Source: an uncultured Granulosicoccaceae bacterium | GTDB lineage: Bacteria; Pseudomonadota; Gammaproteobacteria; Granulosicoccales; Granulosicoccaceae | Direction of reading: 5' to 3' | Length of the DNA: 64,000 bases | Assembly (NCBI GenBank): GCA_937922675.1 | Contig: CALAJN010000008.1 | Location: forward strand, 62,001-126,000 | Part shown: positions 8,174 through 16,992 of the stretch, one piece after another | Layout of the letters: every line of letters begins with the position of its first letter | Position numbering within the stretch: position 1 is the stretch's first letter | Made by a program: the position numbers and the translations under genes | The notes under the pieces: model-generated | The model's database searches: none | Told to the model about the DNA's origin: nothing | Seen by the model: the letters and a program-made list of their open reading frames with translations, nothing else

Positions 8174-9013
8174 TCAGCGTTCCTTGGGCAGGTCCGCCCG
8201 GTTGCCCCAGACGGACCAGGCGCCATCAAGGCCGCGCACATCCGCATACCCCAGGCTTCTCAGAATTAACCAGGTCACAGCTGAGCGCTGATGTGACTGG
8301 CAGTACGCAACCACACGGTGTTCGGGCAGCACATCGAGACGCGCGAGTTGTGTGCGTAGCTCATCTACATTCTTGAGTGCGCCGTTGGCCTGCAGTTGGG
8401 TGGTCCACTCAAGGTGTCGTGCACCAGGTACATGTCCACCTTCAGCGCTGCGTACATCCGAGCCTGTGTATTCGGCAGCACTGCGTACATCGAGTATGCG
8501 CAGCGCCTGGTCGTCAAGCTCCGCCGCCAGTTCGTCTGCGGTGACGCAGTTGCTCGCAATTCGAGTCGGCTTGAATAACGGACTGTCAGTGTGTGAGGGC
8601 GCAACGTAAGCTGGTACGCCAGTGGTTGTCGGGCCTCCGGAATCAGCCCAGGCTTGCATGCCGCCATTGAGCCAACTGGTCTTGTCAAAGCCCCAGGCCT
8701 GCAATACCCAGATCAAGCGCGCAGCTGTAGTTTGCGCGCCTGCGTCTGTAGCCACGATGTGGTCTTGTTCGCGTAGATCAGCCGCCTGAATCAGTGCACT
8801 GATACCCGATTGGTCTGGCAGCAAGCCTGCATGTGGGGGTGAGACGCGATTGAGGAGGCTGGTGTCAATCCGGTGCGCGCCCGGGATGTGCCCCTTGACA
8901 AAGGCCTCTTCCGGGCGCAGGTCGAGCACCTTGATTGACGAATTATTGGCATTGGTGGCAGCGCGCAGGGCGGCGGCCTCACTGATCTGCGGTGCTTTCA
9001 AGGGCTGATTCAT
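8174..9013 (-). CDS. Sulfurtransferase (rhodanese, RhdA/thiosulfate sulfurtransferase type)
   Basis: Two tandem rhodanese domains in 279 residues. The C-terminal domain carries the catalytic loop CQSHQRS with Cys238, close to the CQTHHRS loop of Azotobacter RhdA. The matching position of the N-terminal domain is TDAGAQ, so that domain has lost its cysteine and is structural, as in known tandem rhodaneses. GHIPGAHRID and GGHVPGARHLEW mark the two domain starts. It transfers sulfane sulfur, probably from thiosulfate or a protein persulfide. It is divergent from rpoE; in Pseudomonas rhodanese genes also sit close to orn and rsgA. Confidence 0.9.
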   Translation of the reverse strand: MNQPLKAPQISEAAALRAATNANNSSIKVLDLRPEEAFVKGHIPGAHRIDTSLLNRVSPPHAGLLPDQSGISALIQAADLREQDHIVATDAGAQTTAARLIWVLQAWGFDKTSWLNGGMQAWADSGGPTTTGVPAYVAPSHTDSPLFKPTRIASNCVTADELAAELDDQALRILDVRSAAEYTGSDVRSAEGGHVPGARHLEWTTQLQANGALKNVDELRTQLARLDVLPEHRVVAYCQSHQRSAVTWLILRSLGYADVRGLDGAWSVWGNRADLPKER

Positions 9014-9070
9014 CGGATTGCCATTGTGTGTCGAAGCTCGCGGGTTGAGAGCCCGTTTGCATTTAAGAGT

Positions 9071-9096
9071 GAACTATACCGGCGCAGACGGTCCTA
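9071..9096 (+). promoter_or_regulatory. Possible sigma-E type promoter before rpoE
   Basis: GAACTA, then 15 bases, then TCCTA resembles the sigma-E/AlgU promoter (GAACTT, 16-17 bases, TCTGA). It lies between the divergent rhodanese gene and rpoE, where autoregulated copies of this sigma factor keep such a promoter. The match is partial. Confidence 0.35.
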
Positions 9097-9299
9097 GCTG
9101 TCATGGACCCTTCAACACAACAGGATCTGGCAACGGCATCGGCGGTGGCTCGAGCCCTGACAAAAGCGAATCCACTGTTATGATCTCCGCTTCTTCAAAG
9201 CCGACCGGCTTGTCATCCGACACCCGCCGGGCAGGGGCCACTCCCCCCACTGGGCCGCGTGAGAAGTCCCGCCAAGCAAATGAGGTCGGAGCTAAATCC

Positions 9300-9887
9300 T
9301 TGAGTGACCGAGAGATCGATCAGGCGCTGATCGAACGCGTGCAACGCGGTGACAAGGGAGCCTTTGATCTTTTGGTGCTGAAGTATCAGCATCGTATAAC
9401 CCATCTGGTCGGGCGCTACGTACACGATGTGCATGAGGCTCAGGATGTCACCCAGGAAGCCTTCATCAAAGCTTATAGAGGCCTTAAAAACTTCCGCGGT
9501 GAGAGCGCCTTTTATACATGGCTCTACCGGATAGCGATCAACACCTCCAAGAACCATTTGGTAACACGTAGCCGAAAAATCAGTGATACCGGTATAGATG
9601 CTGCTGACGCCGAGCAATACGACACAGGTAGCGCTTTGCGTGAAAACGCAACGCCTGATCGTGAACTGGTAACAGCCGAGATTGCCGATACCGTACGCCG
9701 GTCAATTGAGGCCCTGCCAGAGGATCTGCGAACGGCAATTGTATTGAGGGAATTTGAAGGGATGTCTTATGAGGAAATCGCGGTCGCCATGGAATGCCCT
9801 ATCGGTACGGTGCGCTCGCGCATCTTTCGGGCACGCGAGGCGATTGACAAGAACCTCGAGCCTTTGCTCGACCACGCGCGTGGATAA
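9300..9887 (+). CDS. rpoE: RNA polymerase sigma factor RpoE (AlgU type)
   Basis: Extracytoplasmic-function sigma factor for envelope stress. From the TTG at 9300 the protein has 195 residues (E. coli RpoE 191, AlgU 193). It starts with LSDREIDQALIERVQRGD, which lines up with the AlgU N-terminus, and GGAG lies 8 bases before the TTG. ATG codons at 9180 and a start at 9018 would add 40 and 94 unconserved residues; the latter sits 4 bases from the divergent rhodanese start. Region 2 is clear (FDLLVLKYQHRITHL, DVTQEAFIKAYRGL, FYTWLYRIAINT), and region 4 ends with GMSYEEIAVAMECPIGTVRS. It heads rpoE-rseA-rseC-mucD. Confidence 0.93.
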   Translation: MSDREIDQALIERVQRGDKGAFDLLVLKYQHRITHLVGRYVHDVHEAQDVTQEAFIKAYRGLKNFRGESAFYTWLYRIAINTSKNHLVTRSRKISDTGIDAADAEQYDTGSALRENATPDRELVTAEIADTVRRSIEALPEDLRTAIVLREFEGMSYEEIAVAMECPIGTVRSRIFRAREAIDKNLEPLLDHARG

Positions 9888-9907
9888 ATGGACGTGGGAA
9901 ACTGAAT

Positions 9908-10672
9908 ATGTCTGAACAAAAGAACCAACGATTGACGTCCGATCAACTGTCTCAGTTGATGGACGGTGAATGGCACGATATTGATGCCTCACGCTCTGTT
10001 GAGGCGGCCTGCAACGATCAGGGTCTGCGGTATACCTGGAGCCGGTGGCATCTGATTCGCGACGTGGCTCGCGGAGAGTCGGTAACCGTTCCTGAGCAGG
10101 GCTCCGACCTTGCCTCGCGAATCCGTGCTGCGATTGAGGAAGAGCCCAGCTATTCGAATGTGACGTCGATTCATGACGGCGGTGCAAACCATGGATCCCA
10201 GCAGAATTCAAGAATATCCGGCGCGCATCTCAGCAAGTCGACTGACAAGTCGGATAGCAACTCGATCAGAGAACAGGTGATAGCCCCACGCTTCGCCTGG
10301 CGTCGTGCTGTTGCCGGGATGGGTATTGCTGCCAGTGTGGCGGTAGCGACGGTACTCGGATTGGATATGCTCGACGCGGACCTGGCAGGTGGCGCTCAGC
10401 CTTCATTACTTGCCAATGTACCGACGTCGGGAGTGGTCGTGCAACCGGAGCTACCACAAGTGGAATTAGTGAGTAATTCAAGCAGTTTCGCGGTCGAGCA
10501 GAGTAGCGAGGTTGGCGTGCGGCACGGCGCTGTTGGCAGTGAGTTGCTCAATTTCTTGCTATCGCAGCAAGTCGAGAGCTCCGCCGCGTCAGAGCGTGCG
10601 GCCATGGTGCCCTACGCGCCGTTGGTGAACCCCGAAGAACGACAGGGCGTCCGGGCCTCTGAGGCGCGCTGA
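9908..10672 (+). CDS. rseA: Anti-sigma-E factor RseA/MucA
   Basis: Membrane-bound anti-sigma factor that holds RpoE inactive until regulated proteolysis. The 254-residue protein begins with the conserved cytoplasmic domain (DQLSQLMDGEW, then RYTWSRWHLIRDVARGE). After a long Ser/Gly-rich linker it has one membrane span at about residues 134-158 (AVAGMGIAASVAVATVLGLD). The periplasmic part ends near MVPYAPLVNPEE, similar to MucA tails. The linker makes it longer than E. coli RseA (216) and MucA (194). It begins 20 bases after rpoE. No RseB/MucB gene follows, so a usual shield of the periplasmic domain is not encoded here. Confidence 0.87.
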   Translation: MSEQKNQRLTSDQLSQLMDGEWHDIDASRSVEAACNDQGLRYTWSRWHLIRDVARGESVTVPEQGSDLASRIRAAIEEEPSYSNVTSIHDGGANHGSQQNSRISGAHLSKSTDKSDSNSIREQVIAPRFAWRRAVAGMGIAASVAVATVLGLDMLDADLAGGAQPSLLANVPTSGVVVQPELPQVELVSNSSSFAVEQSSEVGVRHGAVGSELLNFLLSQQVESSAASERAAMVPYAPLVNPEERQGVRASEAR

Positions 10673-10738
10673 GATAATTCCTCACAGGTTGAAAGGCCCT
10701 GCTCGAATCCGGCTTCAGAGTCGCCGCATGACAACACG

Positions 10739-11257
10739 ATGAGTGTCTGCAAGCCCGGACCAGCTGATACCGCGGGATCGGTGATCCGAGGCTATGTCAC
10801 TGAGCATTTGTCAGAGGGACAGATCCGCGTGATAGTGACGCCTGCCGAGGCCTGCGCACGTTGCGCCAGTGCCCGGGGTTGCGGTCTTGGTCTGGGCTCG
10901 GCAGCTCCGATTCAGCTCAACTGTGAGGTCGATGGCGCCCTGCCTGCTGTCGGTGATGCGGTCGCTGTGGACGCAGGAATCGAGGGTTCTGGTTGGCTGC
11001 TAGTGGTCGCTGCCGGCTACGGTCTGCCGACTCTCGGACTGCTCGGTGGCGTTGTCATTGGGGCCTCCATGCCTGCCATGCTTGCCGGGTTGACACCCGA
11101 TCTTGCGGCGGCTTGTGGCGGTTCGCTGGGCCTGGCTGGCGGAGTGCTTGCATGGCGATTGCTCGCGCCGTACGTAGTTGTGCGCAGTGTGCGGGGTCCG
11201 CGCGCGACGCGGGTTCGTAGAAGGCGTGAAGATGTGCCGGTTGTGTTTTCGTCGTAA
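10739..11257 (+). CDS. rseC: SoxR-reducing/RseC-MucC family protein
   Basis: Inner-membrane protein of the RseC/MucC family, a positive modulator of the sigma-E response in some species. The 172 residues show the N-terminal soluble part with the conserved cysteine cluster CARCASARGCGLG, then two membrane spans (about residues 80-100, WLLVVAAGYGLPTLGLLGGV, and 110-140), then a basic C-terminal tail. Size and topology match E. coli RseC (159). It directly follows rseA, where rseB/mucB would be expected first. Confidence 0.85.
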   Translation: MSVCKPGPADTAGSVIRGYVTEHLSEGQIRVIVTPAEACARCASARGCGLGLGSAAPIQLNCEVDGALPAVGDAVAVDAGIEGSGWLLVVAAGYGLPTLGLLGGVVIGASMPAMLAGLTPDLAAACGGSLGLAGGVLAWRLLAPYVVVRSVRGPRATRVRRRREDVPVVFSS

Positions 11258-11273
11258 ACCTGAGGAATCCTTG

Positions 11274-12749
11274 ATGGCCGTATCGACCGCTGCGAGTGTC
11301 TTGCCTTCCGAGTCCAGCGTGCTCGCGCTCGCTCCTGTATCCGGCGCGAGTTCCGGCATGGCGAGGCTTTGTGCCGGTTTGGTGCTGCTTGCAGGTCTGG
11401 CATTTGCCACCGAATCCAGAGCCCTTGAGGGCTTGCCTGATTTTACTGATCTTGTGCAACGCAACCACGAGGCTGTTGTCAATATCAGTACTCGCGCGGG
11501 CGCCGTGGATCGCTCCGATGAGCCAGAACTGGACGAATCGGTAGAGGATCTGATTCGGCGTTATCGCGGAGAGAGTCAGCAGGAGCGCGGCTTTGATACC
11601 CGTGCCCAGGGTTCCGGTTTCATCATCTCCTCCGACGGCTACGTGCTCACCAACAACCACGTGGTGGAAGGTGCGGGCGAGGTCGTGGTTCGTTTGCATG
11701 ATCGTCGCCAATACGTAGCCGAGGTCGTCGGTACTGATCCGCGCTCGGACATGGCAGTGCTCAAGATCGATGGCGAACAACTACCGGTGGTCACCATCGG
11801 TGACAGCAATCAGCTCGAGGTTGGCGAGTGGGTGCTCGCTATTGGCTCGCCCTTCGGTTTTGACTTCTCGGTGACAGCAGGGATCGTCAGCGCCACCGGC
11901 AGAGCGCTACCTAATGAGAGCTATGTGCCTTTCATACAGACCGATGTGGCTATCAATCCCGGCAACTCGGGTGGGCCCTTGTTCAATCTTGATGGCGACG
12001 TGATTGGCATCAACAGCCAGATATACAGTCGTACGGGCAGTTTCATGGGCCTCTCGTTTGCCATACCCATCGAGATGGCAATGGATGTGGCAGCACAGAT
12101 TCAAGAGTCCGGTACCGTGCGTCGCGGCTGGCTCGGTGTCATCATTCAGGAGGTCACGATGGATCTGGCCGAGTCCTTCGGTATGCGCTCGGCGCACGGT
12201 GCGCTGGTCGCTAACATTCTCGACAACAGCCCTGCATCGGATTCTGACCTGCGCGTAGGCGATGTCATCACGCATTTTGAAGGTCGCAAGATAGAGCGTT
12301 CTTCCGGGCTGCCGCCGCTTGTTGGTCGGGTACCGGTCAACTCGGACGCCTCGGTGACGGTCGTACGCGAGGGAGAGGAGATCGAAGTCATTGTCAACAT
12401 CGGTGAGTTGCCGGGCAGCGATCCGGTCAGGCCAGCGTCCCTGCCGGCAAGACCCAGTGACTCGAACCAATTGGCGCTCAGCATCGAGCCTGTTGATGAA
12501 CCCACGCGAGAGCGCCTGGGTGTCGATCGAGGCGGCGTTATGGTCAGTGAAGTGGACGAGGACGGGCCGGCGGCACGAGCCGGTATCGTCGCCGGTGACG
12601 TGATCCTCACTATTGACAATACCTCGGTTGATTCACAGAGCGATCTTGATGGAGTGCTCGAAAGTATTGGTGACCGGGCCTCGGTCCCTGTGCTGGTGCA
12701 GCGCGAAACGGGCCCGGAATGGCTGGCACTGAAGTTTGACGACAACTGA
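11274..12749 (+). CDS. mucD: Periplasmic serine endoprotease MucD/DegP family
   Basis: Do-type protease/chaperone of the envelope. From the ATG at 11274 (GAGGA 7 bases upstream) it has 491 residues. The trypsin triad is His129 (TNNHVVEG), Asp159 (PRSDMAVLK) and Ser232 (NPGNSGGP). Two PDZ domains follow (SRGWLGVIIQEV and GVMVSEVDEDGPAARAG). The body is very close to Pseudomonas MucD, also by its position as last gene of the sigma-E cluster. An ATG at residue 29 would place the signal peptide (MARLCAGLVLLAGLAF) at the N-terminus and may be the true start. It overlaps nothing and starts 16 bases after rseC. Confidence 0.92.
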   Translation: MAVSTAASVLPSESSVLALAPVSGASSGMARLCAGLVLLAGLAFATESRALEGLPDFTDLVQRNHEAVVNISTRAGAVDRSDEPELDESVEDLIRRYRGESQQERGFDTRAQGSGFIISSDGYVLTNNHVVEGAGEVVVRLHDRRQYVAEVVGTDPRSDMAVLKIDGEQLPVVTIGDSNQLEVGEWVLAIGSPFGFDFSVTAGIVSATGRALPNESYVPFIQTDVAINPGNSGGPLFNLDGDVIGINSQIYSRTGSFMGLSFAIPIEMAMDVAAQIQESGTVRRGWLGVIIQEVTMDLAESFGMRSAHGALVANILDNSPASDSDLRVGDVITHFEGRKIERSSGLPPLVGRVPVNSDASVTVVREGEEIEVIVNIGELPGSDPVRPASLPARPSDSNQLALSIEPVDEPTRERLGVDRGGVMVSEVDEDGPAARAGIVAGDVILTIDNTSVDSQSDLDGVLESIGDRASVPVLVQRETGPEWLALKFDDN

Positions 12750-12791
12750 AGCAAGGCGCTTGCGTGCTCGGATTCGAGTGGCCACGTCACC

Positions 12792-13076
12792 GTGACCGCA
12801 GCGGCATCGCTTGAGCCTGTGCTCACGCTGCTGTATCGCGAGGGGTGTCATCTATGTGAGGACATGGAGCAGCAACTTGCCGAGTTGTTGCCTGCCGGCG
12901 CTTTCTCGCTGCACCGGGTCGATATTGACGAGCATCCGGAGCTGCGCGCGCAGCACAACGCGCGGGTACCTGTTCTGTTGCTCGCCGGCAATGAGCTGTG
13001 TCACCACTTTCTTGACCTTCAGGCGGTGCGCGAGGGTCTGGCGAGCTACACTTGCAAGGACGTGACAGTGGAGTAA
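12792..13076 (+). CDS. Glutaredoxin-like protein (DUF836)
   Basis: A 94-residue thioredoxin-fold protein with the redox motif CHLC in [11 protein letters not shown], then [22 protein letters not shown], with the cis-proline in RVPV. This matches the short glutaredoxin-like DUF836 family, thought to act in disulfide exchange; the substrate is unknown. The start is GTG at 12792 and the gene lies between mucD and lepA, a place where this family is also found in Pseudomonas. Confidence 0.82.
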   Translation: MTAAASLEPVLTLLYREGCHLCEDMEQQLAELLPAGAFSLHRVDIDEHPELRAQHNARVPVLLLAGNELCHHFLDLQAVREGLASYTCKDVTVE

Positions 13077-13140
13077 GACCGCGCTGTCTACGGCGAATTC
13101 GAGACGCACGTGCGTCACACGCCCACTGCCCACGAGGCGC

Positions 13141-14937
13141 ATGCAACAGAACATCCGTAATTTTTCGATCATCGCGCACATCGATCATGGCAAGTCGACG
13201 CTTGCCGATCGGTTCATTCAAGTCTGTGGTGGTCTGAGCGACCGCGAGATGTCGGCGCAGGTGCTCGACTCCATGGATCTGGAGCAGGAGCGCGGTATCA
13301 CCATCAAGGCCCAGGCTGTCTCGCTGGATTTCACCAGCTCCAGCGGTGAGGTGTATCACCTGAATTTCATCGACACGCCGGGCCACGTCGATTTCAGCTA
13401 CGAGGTGAGCCGCTCGCTGTCGGCTTGTGAAGGGGCGCTTTTGGTTGTGGACGCTTCGCAGGGTGTTGAGGCACAGAGTGTCGCCAACTGTTACACCGCG
13501 ATCGAGCAGGATCTTGAGGTGCTGCCCGTTCTCAACAAGATCGACTTGCCGGCAGCCGATCCGGAGCGGGTGGTCGACGAAATCGAGGAGATCATCGGCA
13601 TTGATGCACATGACGCGATCCACGTCAGTGCCAAGACCGGTATCGGCATCAATGAGGTCCTCGAACAGATCGTTGAGCGTATTCCACCGCCCACGGGCGA
13701 TGCCAACGCCGCAGCGCGTGCGCTGATCATCGATTCCTGGTTTGATGCCTATGTCGGGGTTATCACTCTGGTGCGCGTGATTGAAGGTCGGATCGAGCGC
13801 CGCGACAAGATCAGGATCATGTCCACCGGTCGTGACTATCAGGCTGATGATGTCGGTGTATTCACACCAAAACGCCTCAAGCGTGAAGCGCTGTCCGCAG
13901 GTGAGGTGGGCTATATCATCTGTGGCATCAAGGAGATTGAGGCTGCGCGTGTAGGTGACACCATTACGCTGGCGCGCGAGGCTGCATCCGAACCCTTGCC
14001 GGGATTCAAGCAGGTACAACCGCGCGTGTTTGCAGGTCTCTATCCGATAGAGGCCGATGATTACGAGAACTTTCGTGAGGCGCTGCAAAAGCTCAGGCTC
14101 AATGATGCCGCGCTGCATTTTGAGCCTGAAACATCGTCTGCCCTCGGTTTTGGTTTTCGCTGCGGCTTTCTCGGGATGCTGCACATGGAGATCTGTCAAG
14201 AGCGGCTTGAGCGTGAGTATGATCTTGACCTGATTTCCACTGCGCCGACAGTGGTGTACGAGATTGCTGACACTCGTGGAGAGATCTCCTACATCGATAA
14301 TCCCTCGGATCTACCGCCTGTCAATGTCATCGACGAGATTCGCGAGCCGATCATCCTCGCCAACATCCTCGTGCCACAGGACTACGTTGGCGATGTCATC
14401 AAGCTTTGCGTGGAAAAGCGTGGTGTGCAGTTGAATCTGCAATATCTGGGGCGCCAGGTGCAGCTCTCTTATGAATTACCACTCTCGGAGGTGGTGCTCG
14501 ATTTCTTTGATCGATTGAAGTCCTGTTCCAAGGGTTATGCCTCTTTCGAGTATGAGTTCAAGCGTTTTCAGGCCTCGGATCTGGTCAAGGTCGACATCCT
14601 GATCAATGGTGACAAGGTGGACGCGCTGGCGTCGATCATCCACCGTGCGCGTTCACTCACCCGTGGGCGCGAGTTAGCCGAGCGCATGAAGGAGATCATT
14701 CCGCGTCAAATGTTTGAGGTCGCCGTGCAGGCGGCAATCGGGTCGCACATCATCTCGCGTAGCACCATCAAGGCGCTGCGCAAGAATGTCACCGCCAAGT
14801 GCTACGGCGGGGATGTCAGCAGAAAGCGCAAGCTGCTTGAAAAACAAAAAGCCGGCAAGCGCCGCATGAAGCAGGTCGGCAAGGTAGAGATTCCGCAAGA
14901 GGCCTTTCTTGCGGTGCTGCAAGTTGATCGTGGTTGA
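13141..14937 (+). CDS. lepA: Elongation factor 4 (LepA)
   Basis: Ribosome-associated GTPase of 598 residues (E. coli 599). G1 [10 protein letters not shown]3 DTPGH and G4 NKIDLP are intact. The LepA-specific C-terminal domain is present ([20 protein letters not shown], ending in [10 protein letters not shown]). It begins [19 protein letters not shown]. The signal peptidase gene begins 12 bases after its stop, the widespread lepA-lepB operon. Confidence 0.97.
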   Translation: MQQNIRNFSIIAHIDHGKSTLADRFIQVCGGLSDREMSAQVLDSMDLEQERGITIKAQAVSLDFTSSSGEVYHLNFIDTPGHVDFSYEVSRSLSACEGALLVVDASQGVEAQSVANCYTAIEQDLEVLPVLNKIDLPAADPERVVDEIEEIIGIDAHDAIHVSAKTGIGINEVLEQIVERIPPPTGDANAAARALIIDSWFDAYVGVITLVRVIEGRIERRDKIRIMSTGRDYQADDVGVFTPKRLKREALSAGEVGYIICGIKEIEAARVGDTITLAREAASEPLPGFKQVQPRVFAGLYPIEADDYENFREALQKLRLNDAALHFEPETSSALGFGFRCGFLGMLHMEICQERLEREYDLDLISTAPTVVYEIADTRGEISYIDNPSDLPPVNVIDEIREPIILANILVPQDYVGDVIKLCVEKRGVQLNLQYLGRQVQLSYELPLSEVVLDFFDRLKSCSKGYASFEYEFKRFQASDLVKVDILINGDKVDALASIIHRARSLTRGRELAERMKEIIPRQMFEVAVQAAIGSHIISRSTIKALRKNVTAKCYGGDVSRKRKLLEKQKAGKRRMKQVGKVEIPQEAFLAVLQVDRG

Positions 14938-14949
14938 AAAGGAGCCTGA

Positions 14950-15732
14950 GTGGACAACCTGAACTTTCCCCTGATTCTGGTCATCGCCACAGCGGTCACC
15001 GGGGTCATCTGGCTGATCGACGCGGTGGCGTTCGCCCCAAAGCGAGTGCTTGCAGCGCGTGGCGGTGAAGTCGGCGAGCCCCTGCTCGTTGAGTACGCGC
15101 GCTCCTTCTTTCCTGTGTTGTTTATCGTCCTGGTGTTGCGCTCGTTCATCTTTGAGCCCTTTCGCATCCCTTCTGGCTCGATGATTCCGACCCTGTTGGT
15201 CGGGGATTTCATTCTGGTGAGCAAGTTCAGCTACGGTCTGCGGCTGCCGGTGGTCAACAAGAAGATTCTGGAGACGGGCGAGCCGGACCGAGGCGATGTG
15301 GCGGTCTTTCGCTATCCGCGTGATCCGAGCAAGGACTACATCAAGCGCGTCGTGGGTCTGCCAGGGGACACGATCACGTTTCAGGGCAAGAAGCTGTCGG
15401 TTAACGGGGAATTGGTCGAGGTTTCCGGCGGCGAGCCTTATGTCTACACGACTGAGGACGACACAGTAATCAAGGCGCAGTTGTTCCAGGAGACTCTTGG
15501 GGCATCGACGCACGATCTGCTGATCGACCCGGCCGATCGTCATGCCGTGAACAACCAATGGACGGTGCCTGATGGGCATTACTTCATGGCAGGCGACAAT
15601 CGAGACCACAGCAACGACAGTCGCTACTGGGGCACGGTCCCGGAAGAGAATCTTGTTGGCCGGGCGACCCGCATCTGGATGCACTGGAACGGCGGTGTCG
15701 ATTGGGGCCGCCTCGGAGACAAGATAAGATGA
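14950..15732 (+). CDS. lepB: Signal peptidase I
   Basis: Membrane serine protease that removes Sec and Tat signal peptides. The 260-residue protein starts at GTG 14950 (GGAG 6-9 bases upstream). It has two N-terminal membrane spans (about residues 5-25 and 53-66), the catalytic Ser77 in PSGSMIPTL and the general-base lysine in YIKRVVGLPGD. Box E (GDNRDHSNDSRYWG) is complete. E. coli LepB has 324 residues; the periplasmic domain is shorter here. Its TGA overlaps the ATG of the next gene. Confidence 0.95.
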   Translation: MDNLNFPLILVIATAVTGVIWLIDAVAFAPKRVLAARGGEVGEPLLVEYARSFFPVLFIVLVLRSFIFEPFRIPSGSMIPTLLVGDFILVSKFSYGLRLPVVNKKILETGEPDRGDVAVFRYPRDPSKDYIKRVVGLPGDTITFQGKKLSVNGELVEVSGGEPYVYTTEDDTVIKAQLFQETLGASTHDLLIDPADRHAVNNQWTVPDGHYFMAGDNRDHSNDSRYWGTVPEENLVGRATRIWMHWNGGVDWGRLGDKIR

Positions 15733-16133
15733 ACGTCAGTTTCTCGAAGGCGAGTCACTTGAGCGGCAACTTGCAGCGACAAGCGGGCATGTCCATGACC
15801 ATGGTGCTGGTGGTCATGTCGGTTGTGGTGTTTTTTGCCACCTTCGGATTCAAGGCGGGTCCGGCGTATTTCGAAAACTGGACGGTACAGAAAGTCGTCA
15901 GCCAAGTCGCCGGAGACGCGCAGGTCATGCGCGGTACACGCAAGGGTGTGTTCAAGAAAATGAACGAAATGCTGGGGCACAACAACATCTGGTCGCTGAA
16001 GGCCGAGGATATTGTTGTTCTGACCAAAGTGTCCACAGGCTACACGGCACACCTCGACTACGAGAGGCGCGAGAACTTGTTCAGCAATATCGATCTGATC
16101 ATGCGGTTTAACACCGAGGAAGAGGAATCCTGA
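15729..16133 (+). CDS. DUF4845 membrane protein
   Basis: A 134-residue protein with one N-terminal membrane span (MSMTMVLVVMSVVVFFATFGF), looking like a type II anchor, followed by a small periplasmic domain with FKAGPAYFENWTVQKVV and NLFSNIDLIMRF. This is the DUF4845 family, often found between lepB and rnc in gammaproteobacteria; function unknown. The ATG at 15729 overlaps the lepB stop (ATGA), so it is translationally coupled. Its own stop overlaps the CTG proposed as start of rnc. Confidence 0.85.
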   Translation: MNVSFSKASHLSGNLQRQAGMSMTMVLVVMSVVVFFATFGFKAGPAYFENWTVQKVVSQVAGDAQVMRGTRKGVFKKMNEMLGHNNIWSLKAEDIVVLTKVSTGYTAHLDYERRENLFSNIDLIMRFNTEEEES

Positions 16134-16891
16134 GCTACAACCGTCCGAGTCATAGCGCCTCCCGACCAGGCGCTCTCGACTCACGCGATTCGCTCGACGA
16201 GGCGAGTCAGCGGGCACGCCAAACGCTCATCGAGCGGCTCGGGGTAGTCGTTGTGAATGAGCGCCTCTACGATGAGGCGCTGACCCATCGGTCAGCGGGC
16301 GCCCCTCACTATGAACGTCTGGAGTATCTCGGTGACGGGTTGCTCAATTTTGTTACCGCAGCGGAGCTCTTTGCCAGATTACCTGATGAGGATGAAGGCG
16401 CCTTGAGTCGCCTGCGAGCAAGTCTGGTACGAGAGAGCACGCTCGCCGAGATTGCCCGTGAACTGGACCTGGGTCGTAACATCCGCTTTGGTCAGGGGGA
16501 ACAACGGTCAGGCGGGCAAAAACGCGCCTCCATACTCTCTGATGTGATCGAGTCGCTGATAGGAGCCTGCTACCTGGATGCCGGATTTGATGCCGGTCGC
16601 GCTCTGGTGTTACGCCTGTTGGGTGAGCGCCTGGACAACCTGCCATCCTCCGAGACGCTCAAGGATCCCAAGACTCGCCTGCAGGAGTGGCTGCAACAGC
16701 GTGGGCTTGAACGCCCGAGCTACAGCGTGGTGGCCGAGGCGGGTGCCGATCATGAGCGCGTGTTTACCGTCGAGGCCGTGCTGCCATCCGATCAGCGCCG
16801 GGTACAAGCGCAGGCGAGCAGTCGTCGCAAGGCTGAACAGGCCGCTGCAGCAAGACTGCTTGGCGCATTGGAGACCAACCAGCCCGCTTGA
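16130..16891 (+). CDS. rnc: Ribonuclease III (probable non-standard start)
   Basis: Double-strand-specific endoribonuclease for rRNA and mRNA processing. The catalytic signature ERLEYLGDGLLNF and the metal-binding DVIESLIGACYLD are intact, and a C-terminal dsRBD ends with SSRRKAEQAAAARLL. The first ordinary start is GTG 16253 (212 aa), but that removes the first helix. The frame upstream encodes TLIERLGVVVVNERLYDEALTHRS, which lines up with the E. coli N-terminus. Between the in-frame stop at 16109 and 16253 there is no ATG, GTG or TTG. A CTG at 16130 overlaps the preceding stop (CTGA) with GAGGA 9-13 bases upstream; I propose it as start (253 aa). Certain as a gene, uncertain at its 5' end. 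Confidence 0.88.
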   Translation: MSYNRPSHSASRPGALDSRDSLDEASQRARQTLIERLGVVVVNERLYDEALTHRSAGAPHYERLEYLGDGLLNFVTAAELFARLPDEDEGALSRLRASLVRESTLAEIARELDLGRNIRFGQGEQRSGGQKRASILSDVIESLIGACYLDAGFDAGRALVLRLLGERLDNLPSSETLKDPKTRLQEWLQQRGLERPSYSVVAEAGADHERVFTVEAVLPSDQRRVQAQASSRRKAEQAAAARLLGALETNQPA

Positions 16892-16992
16892 GGGCGCGCG
16901 GGGACCGCGTTTGCGCAGTCAAGCCCAGCTTCCACTAGACTGCGGCCCTGTCATTCTGCTCTTCACACCATGTTTTCACGTAGTCACCGCTC

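Noticed and set aside
9018-9299. Longer RpoE start giving 289 residues
   Set aside because: It would begin 4 bases from the divergent rhodanese start, and the added 94 residues have no similarity to sigma factors; the AlgU-like N-terminus starts at 9300.
12823-14199. 458-codon open frame on the minus strand
   Set aside because: Lies opposite lepA and the glutaredoxin gene, which have full family motifs; it is a high-GC shadow frame.
14674-15684. 336-codon minus-strand frame
   Set aside because: Opposite the lepA end and lepB; no start signal and no motifs.
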